DNA of 64,000 nt from the NCBI GenBank assembly GCA_029260615.1, contig JAJDCX010000060.1, positions 26,647-90,646 of the forward strand, in the 5' to 3' direction. This document shows, in pieces, positions 59,554 through 64,000 of the stretch. The notes under the pieces are model-generated. The model worked only from the letters and a program-made list of their open reading frames with translations. It was not told where the DNA came from and did no database searches. The stretch is from Phycisphaeraceae bacterium. GTDB lineage: Bacteria; Planctomycetota; Phycisphaerae; Phycisphaerales; Phycisphaeraceae. Position 1 is the first letter of the stretch. Every line of letters starts with the position of its first letter. A program made the translations under genes and the position numbers.

Positions 59554-62500
59554 TCAGTTGGACCGGGGCGAACCGATAGGGCCGGATACCGCGGCGGTGT
59601 CTGGCCCGTCGCCGGATGTTTGGTTGTCCACATCAAGCCAGGCCCGGATCGCCAGGCGTGATGCCTCGGGGATCAGGTCCGCTCTTGCGCGGGTGACCAT
59701 GTCCATCTCGTCACGGGAACGCCAGCAGAACTGCGGCCAGTCGATGCCCTCAAAGTCTGCCGCCCATTCCCACGCCTCTGGGCCGGCCTGGTCGATCAGC
59801 ATCCTTAGGACATCCCCCTGCGCCTCCGGTTCGATGGAGAGATAACGCTGGCGGAAACTGTGGTTAGACAACTGCTTGATCGTGCCGGGGTCTTTCTCGT
59901 AGACCAGCACGAGCAGGGCATCGGTGGCCCACTTCTTCTGTTCGGCGTCGAGTGTCCCCTTCCCACTTTTGGTCAGCTCGGCGAGTGCCTGGGACGCCAG
60001 GGTTTGTGCTTTTTGTTTGTAGGTGAAGGCCTCGCGGTTGTTCATCTTCGCCAGCAGGCTGGCGGCGACGTAGGAATCAAACGGCGCGGGCTTCTCGGGG
60101 TAGATGAGCCTGTCGTACCGCCCGTTTTTTACGCCGAATAATTCGCCGCGGAGGAAGGGGTCAGCGACCGTTCGGTTGACATGTTTCCAGGCGTGGGACA
60201 ACAACCATGGCCTGTTGTGGAACGCCTCAGAAAGCTCCTGGCGGTAGTCGATCATCGGTTGGTTAGCGACTCCCATCGGGAAGAAGGTGCGCACGTTCAA
60301 GGCCGCGGGGTTTACTCGCATCCCGCCCGCCGTCGCGGGGATGACCCCGTCACCGATGAACTTGTGTTCGCCCCGGAAGATCAGGTGCGGGCTGATTGGG
60401 CCTGGGTTTGCCTGCTGCTCGCGTCGGACCTGCTCGAAGCCTTCGATAAACGAGGCGCAGTCTGCTTGGATGTAGTCGGCGTAGGCTTGGGCCCAATCGT
60501 CAAATGCCAGGGGGTGTTGCGGCGCGACGTAAGGCCGGAGTATGAATAGAGGGTGGTCGGCGTCACGCTCTATGACCTCCTGCACGCCGGTTAACGCGGG
60601 GGGCATTGGCTGGCCAAACGACAGGACCGGCGCGTCTTGATCGCCAGCATCACCCGCGCCCGCCAGCGATCCCCCAAGGCCGGGGCTTGGTGTATGGGAA
60701 GCCGCCTCACGCCAGACCGGGTGGATCGGCGCGAGCGACGCCTCGGCCTTTCGCAGAGGTGAGTCATCGCTGTGGTTCGCATCGGGTAACGCCTTCAGTG
60801 AGGCGCACCAGTCGGAAAAATCGCGCAACGCCTGGGGTGTGAGGCGTTCGGTTTCGAACCGGTCGATCAGTTGTCCGCTGGCCACATCAATCGCACGCAG
60901 GCTCATGCCGGGCAGTGCATCTTCACCGGTCCAGGCTCGGCCGACGACCAGGACTGACCCGCTGAGTCCTAAATGGTCTATGGCCTGTGTGTCCTGCTGG
61001 GTGTCATCCAGCCAGAATCGTCGGGAGACTACCGCCAGCCCGGCGGCTGCCTGGTCGCCTGCGTTGGCGAGTTGTTCGGTTAGTTCGGCGGTGCGGTAAT
61101 ACAACACCGGTTGATCGACCGGGTAGATCGGCCCGATCACCACCAGGTTTGGGGCTTCACCTTCGCGGGGCACCTCGGTGATGCCGTCTGGCACGAGCGA
61201 CTCTAAATAAGTTTTCAGTGCCGCGACAAACTGGCCGTCCTGCTCTTGGGCTGCGCCTGCGTCGGCGCTGGCAAGCAAGTGTGTTCGGCCGGCCGTCACA
61301 TCGGTCGCCCACAACGACAGGCGATCGCCATCAGCCGTCGTCGAATCCACAAGCCGTAGCTGCACCTGTGCCGGCGATCCCCATAGCTCGGCTGCGGCAC
61401 CTGACGCACCACTGCCCACGAAGCAGCGCAGCGATGCCCGGTCCACGACTGTCACGCTGGGTGTCTGCGTCAGCAGTTCGATCAGGCGGTCATGAAGCGC
61501 GACCGACGAAAGCCCGGAGCCCGCGTAACTTAGTTCGTTGATACCTAGTGAGACGTACAAACGGTCCAGGCCCGGCTCCGGGGAGACACGGGTCGTTGTG
61601 GATGTAACGGGGAAGGCGGTCAACACCCCCAGTGCCCCGTGCCCTTTAATCCAGGCGTCGGCGTGCACCATCGGGTCGGCGCCTGCTGCGCCGGCTTGAA
61701 CCAGTGATACCTCATAAAACACACCCCCGCCGTTGGCCACGTCGGCGTCGGTGTACCCGGTGCTATCGGCGGGGAACTGGGCGATCAAGGTTTCGGTGCC
61801 CTGGTCATCAATTCGGCGGACCGCGATCTGAATTTCGCCGGCATACCGATCAAGACCGGCGAGCAAGGCGGAGCTGTCCCAACTCAGATGCACACGTCCG
61901 TCGTAAGACGTCGCTGTAACATCCGTGAGTACGGGGGGCGAGACCACGGCGGCTGATTGTGTCTGCCCGTCTTTGGGGGTGAACATCACCGCGCGGGATA
62001 CGCCGGCGAGGCCTTTAGAATCCCAGGACTTGTTGATCGAGGTGAAGTGCTTGTCATCCGGGGTCATCCGGTAGTCGAGCCTGTTGGCGTAGGCGAACGG
62101 GGCTGCGCCGACGACCGGTTCGCCGGGCTTGCCGGAGCGTTGCAACTCGTTGCCGACCCATTGCATCTCCCAACGGCCCCGGCCCTGTGCGTCCAGCGCG
62201 ACCCGCATCGGGCGGTAGACCGCGGACTCCACGACCATGGGCAACCCGCCGGGCAGCGTTGGCAGCGCCTCACTGATCGGGCCGTCGGCCACGACCTGCC
62301 AGAGCAACACATCTTCCCAGCCCGGTGCGTCGAGCCGTGCGCCAACACGTACCGCTGGGAGGGGTTGATCTTTGGCGCGCGGTGACCACGTCACGCGGCC
62401 TTGGTTTACCACCGGGGCCGAGGCGTAGGCGAACCCGGCCGTGGGGGTATCGAACAAGCGCTTGCCGTCGCTATCAAAGCCGGAGAGTCGGTAGTGCAGT

Positions 62501-63384
62501 TGATTGGTATCAAGCCCAGCCAACTCCTCGTCGAACAGCTCAAACGTCAGCGAGCCGGTGGCGCTGTCGAAGCCATCTACTTTCGCGCGGTCCGCCTGGG
62601 TGAATGGGCCCTGTGCGTTTAATGACCGGTAGAGCGCCACCGAGGTGGCCATGCTCAGTCGGCGGTCGTTGGCTTTGGATGCCGGGGAAAGTTTTACCTG
62701 GAAGCTGATGCGTGTTTCATCCTGTACGTCGGTCTGGATATGGGTGCTGGAGATCGTTGCGCCGCTGAGTTGAGCGGCGTCGGCGGGGGCCCATTGTTCT
62801 GCATCGTTGGGGTTCTGCTTGCGTGCTTCTACGACAAGAGATTCCGCGCCTTGGTTGGCAGCGCCCTCGCCGGAGATGATGTTGCCCATGGAATCCAGGG
62901 TGTCGGCGTATTCTGTTTTAAGGACGTGGACGGCGACCATGATGCCGCCACCGATGGTGATGACTGCGATGCCCAGGCCGATGGCGAGTTTGAGTATGCC
63001 GCCGCTGCCTCCGCCGAAGCTCATTTTTTTGCCGGAGTACACCTCGTACATCCGGGTCATGCGGTCGTCGACTTCTTGGGAGACCGCCTGGTCGCCTGTC
63101 TGGGACTTGCTGCTTTGGGCGCGTTTCTTTTTTGATCCGTGCATGGAGCCGCCCATGGCGGTACCCCCGACGGTGGATCGGCCAACGGTTGAGCCGTGGG
63201 CTGTGGCGTCCAGAGAGACCTGGTCCAGTGCGGACAGATCGTTGAGGTCGGGCTGTTGGTCCTGGGGCGATTGGCCCGGGACGGTCAGCGGGGCTCGGCA
63301 GGAGGGGCAGCGGACGGTCTGGCCAGCCAGTTGTTGGGGGGCTTCAAACGCGGATCCGCAGGTACAGGTCACCTTGATTTTCAT
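59554..63384 (-). CDS. Giant membrane protein with N-terminal zinc ribbon and FN3-like domain
   Basis: 1276 residues. Residues 1-36 are a zinc ribbon with CTCGSAFE and VRCPSCRAPL (two CxC/CxxC pairs). A Gly/Ser-rich segment and a Ser/Lys linker follow, then one membrane helix (about 130-155, LKLAIGLGIAVITIGGGIMV). The outside part holds an FN3-like stretch (about 480-570, PPVLTDVTATSYDGRVHLSW) and a long region of alpha/beta and helical character without recognised motifs. The zinc ribbon resembles those placed before planctomycete kinases and membrane proteins. Function unknown. Confidence 0.7.
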   Translation of the reverse strand: MKIKVTCTCGSAFEAPQQLAGQTVRCPSCRAPLTVPGQSPQDQQPDLNDLSALDQVSLDATAHGSTVGRSTVGGTAMGGSMHGSKKKRAQSSKSQTGDQAVSQEVDDRMTRMYEVYSGKKMSFGGGSGGILKLAIGLGIAVITIGGGIMVAVHVLKTEYADTLDSMGNIISGEGAANQGAESLVVEARKQNPNDAEQWAPADAAQLSGATISSTHIQTDVQDETRISFQVKLSPASKANDRRLSMATSVALYRSLNAQGPFTQADRAKVDGFDSATGSLTFELFDEELAGLDTNQLHYRLSGFDSDGKRLFDTPTAGFAYASAPVVNQGRVTWSPRAKDQPLPAVRVGARLDAPGWEDVLLWQVVADGPISEALPTLPGGLPMVVESAVYRPMRVALDAQGRGRWEMQWVGNELQRSGKPGEPVVGAAPFAYANRLDYRMTPDDKHFTSINKSWDSKGLAGVSRAVMFTPKDGQTQSAAVVSPPVLTDVTATSYDGRVHLSWDSSALLAGLDRYAGEIQIAVRRIDDQGTETLIAQFPADSTGYTDADVANGGGVFYEVSLVQAGAAGADPMVHADAWIKGHGALGVLTAFPVTSTTTRVSPEPGLDRLYVSLGINELSYAGSGLSSVALHDRLIELLTQTPSVTVVDRASLRCFVGSGASGAAAELWGSPAQVQLRLVDSTTADGDRLSLWATDVTAGRTHLLASADAGAAQEQDGQFVAALKTYLESLVPDGITEVPREGEAPNLVVIGPIYPVDQPVLYYRTAELTEQLANAGDQAAAGLAVVSRRFWLDDTQQDTQAIDHLGLSGSVLVVGRAWTGEDALPGMSLRAIDVASGQLIDRFETERLTPQALRDFSDWCASLKALPDANHSDDSPLRKAEASLAPIHPVWREAASHTPSPGLGGSLAGAGDAGDQDAPVLSFGQPMPPALTGVQEVIERDADHPLFILRPYVAPQHPLAFDDWAQAYADYIQADCASFIEGFEQVRREQQANPGPISPHLIFRGEHKFIGDGVIPATAGGMRVNPAALNVRTFFPMGVANQPMIDYRQELSEAFHNRPWLLSHAWKHVNRTVADPFLRGELFGVKNGRYDRLIYPEKPAPFDSYVAASLLAKMNNREAFTYKQKAQTLASQALAELTKSGKGTLDAEQKKWATDALLVLVYEKDPGTIKQLSNHSFRQRYLSIEPEAQGDVLRMLIDQAGPEAWEWAADFEGIDWPQFCWRSRDEMDMVTRARADLIPEASRLAIRAWLDVDNQTSGDGPDTAAVSGPIGSPRSN

Positions 63385-63763
63385 AATGTCACCCGGTCAG
63401 TGCAGGAAATGTCCCGAACGTTGCCCAGAGTTTGAACACATGGGCCTGAAATATGATGCGGCCGATCAAGGCGTCTGCACACCCAACCCTAATCAGCGGG
63501 AGTGATTATAACGGCTTGATGGGGACTTGGTAAGCCCTTGTTTTAAAAGATCGAACGGCGGGCATCCTTTGGGTGTGCCCCCTGTGTCTGCGGCCGGCCT
63601 GTCCTCGGTTTTCCTCGGTTAAGCGGCCGGGGTCCGATAAGGCTATTAAGTGTCACTTTACCTATCTTTACATCCTTGGGGTGTTGGTGATTCCCCCGGA
63701 ACCCGCGGCCCGCCTATATTCTCAGGCATAATCATGAAGTTCTGATTAAACGGATAAAGCCGG

Positions 63764-63791
63764 TTGTATTCATCGGGATTTCGGTTACATT
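63764..63791 (+). promoter_or_regulatory. Candidate promoter of the purine-rich RNA
   Basis: TTGTAT-N16-TACATT, with a predicted start near 63798. The 380 bp before it (63385-63763) hold no gene I can support. Confidence 0.4.
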
Positions 63792-63797
63792 AGTCGG

Positions 63798-63966
63798 ACC
63801 TGGGGTGGGAGAAAGACCCCTGGGAGGGAAGCTGAGAGGAGAAACCGTTCTTTTGGGAGAAAGCACGGACCGGGAGAAAGACGGAGACGGAGAAAGACTG
63901 GAGAGGAGAGAGCGCAGGGAAGCACTTGGGGAGAACAGCAGGGATGCCCAACTCAGCTTCCATAAG
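63798..63966 (+). ncRNA. Purine-rich GGAGAAA-repeat small RNA candidate
   Basis: A strongly purine-biased plus strand with five GGAGAAA words at 63808, 63838, 63856, 63873 and 63889 (spacing 30, 18, 17, 16) and several more GGGAGGG or GGAGAG variants, ending in a strong intrinsic terminator. No open frame on the plus strand is plausible. The exposed GGAG motifs resemble Shine-Dalgarno sequences, or binding sites for a CsrA-type protein (GGA). Confidence 0.5.
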
Positions 63967-63991
63967 CCCCGGCGCAAGCCGGGGTTTTTTT
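63967..63991 (+). terminator. Strong intrinsic terminator
   Basis: A perfect stem CCCCGGC/GCCGGGG with a GCAA tetraloop, followed by seven T. It ends the purine-rich transcription unit. Confidence 0.9.
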
Positions 63992-64000
63992 ATGCGCGGG

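Noticed and set aside
63732..63977. An 81-codon minus-strand frame over the purine-rich block
   Set aside because: Ser/Leu/Pro/Arg-only composition is the mirror of the GGAGAAA repeats; the terminator orientation and the repeats favour a plus-strand RNA.

Overview
The window looks like a chromosomal segment of a planctomycete, most likely class Phycisphaerae. It is GC-rich. Two secreted proteins carry dockerin-type GD-D-G-G repeats followed by a short VPEP...RRRR sorting tail, a third carries a PEP-type tail, and stand-alone zinc-ribbon, SH3 and HEAT-like envelope proteins of unknown role are common. The taxonomic call is inference; there is no rRNA or other marker in the window.

Layout. 1-16.5 kb is housekeeping: lysA (cut by the left edge), a P-loop kinase, cysteine desulfurase, a clan GH-O glycosidase, pyrE, an MFS carrier, a Bax inhibitor-1 protein, mannose-1-phosphate guanylyltransferase, ruvX, rsmE, a chlorite-dismutase-family protein, a UDP-sugar pyrophosphorylase, a HIT protein and an SDR. 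16.5-23 kb holds a pseudopilin, a lone GspE-N domain protein, an SH3 protein, a receiver/degenerate-HPt protein and an overlapping S8-M50 protease pair. At 23-25.5 kb are glf and a family 2 glycosyltransferase. Directly after the latter stands a 2.7-kb restriction-modification islet: a C5-cytosine methyltransferase plus one protein that fuses a controller-type HTH to a PD-(D/E)XK nuclease. It has palindromic GACTATAGTC boxes before both genes and is bracketed by a perfect 51-bp direct repeat. 28-36 kb holds LD-carboxypeptidase, two dockerin proteins, murJ and a doubled VanZ protein.

35.7-50.6 kb is an exopolysaccharide locus on both strands: a Wzx-like flippase, two methyltransferases, a Wzy-like polymerase, a GDP-mannose 6-dehydrogenase, four glycosyltransferases (one fused to an acetyltransferase), two free left-handed beta-helix acetyltransferases and a decayed sulfotransferase. 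The guanylyltransferase at 7.7 kb could supply the GDP-mannose that the dehydrogenase oxidises, suggesting an acidic, acetylated surface polymer. 50.7-52.9 kb is a nitrogen unit (amt-glnB) behind a consensus sigma-54 promoter; its PII protein lacks the uridylylated Tyr51. 53-63.4 kb carries secreted and envelope proteins (HEAT-like, FG-GAP, lamin-tail, S1/P1 nuclease-like, and a 1276-residue zinc-ribbon membrane protein). The right end carries a purine-rich GGAGAAA-repeat transcription unit with a strong terminator, a candidate small RNA.

The most interesting points are the controller-nuclease fusion islet with its long target duplication, the GGAGAAA-repeat RNA candidate, the non-uridylylatable PII under sigma-54 control, and the long inverted repeat at 12.4 kb. 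No tRNA, rRNA, CRISPR array or transposase was seen.
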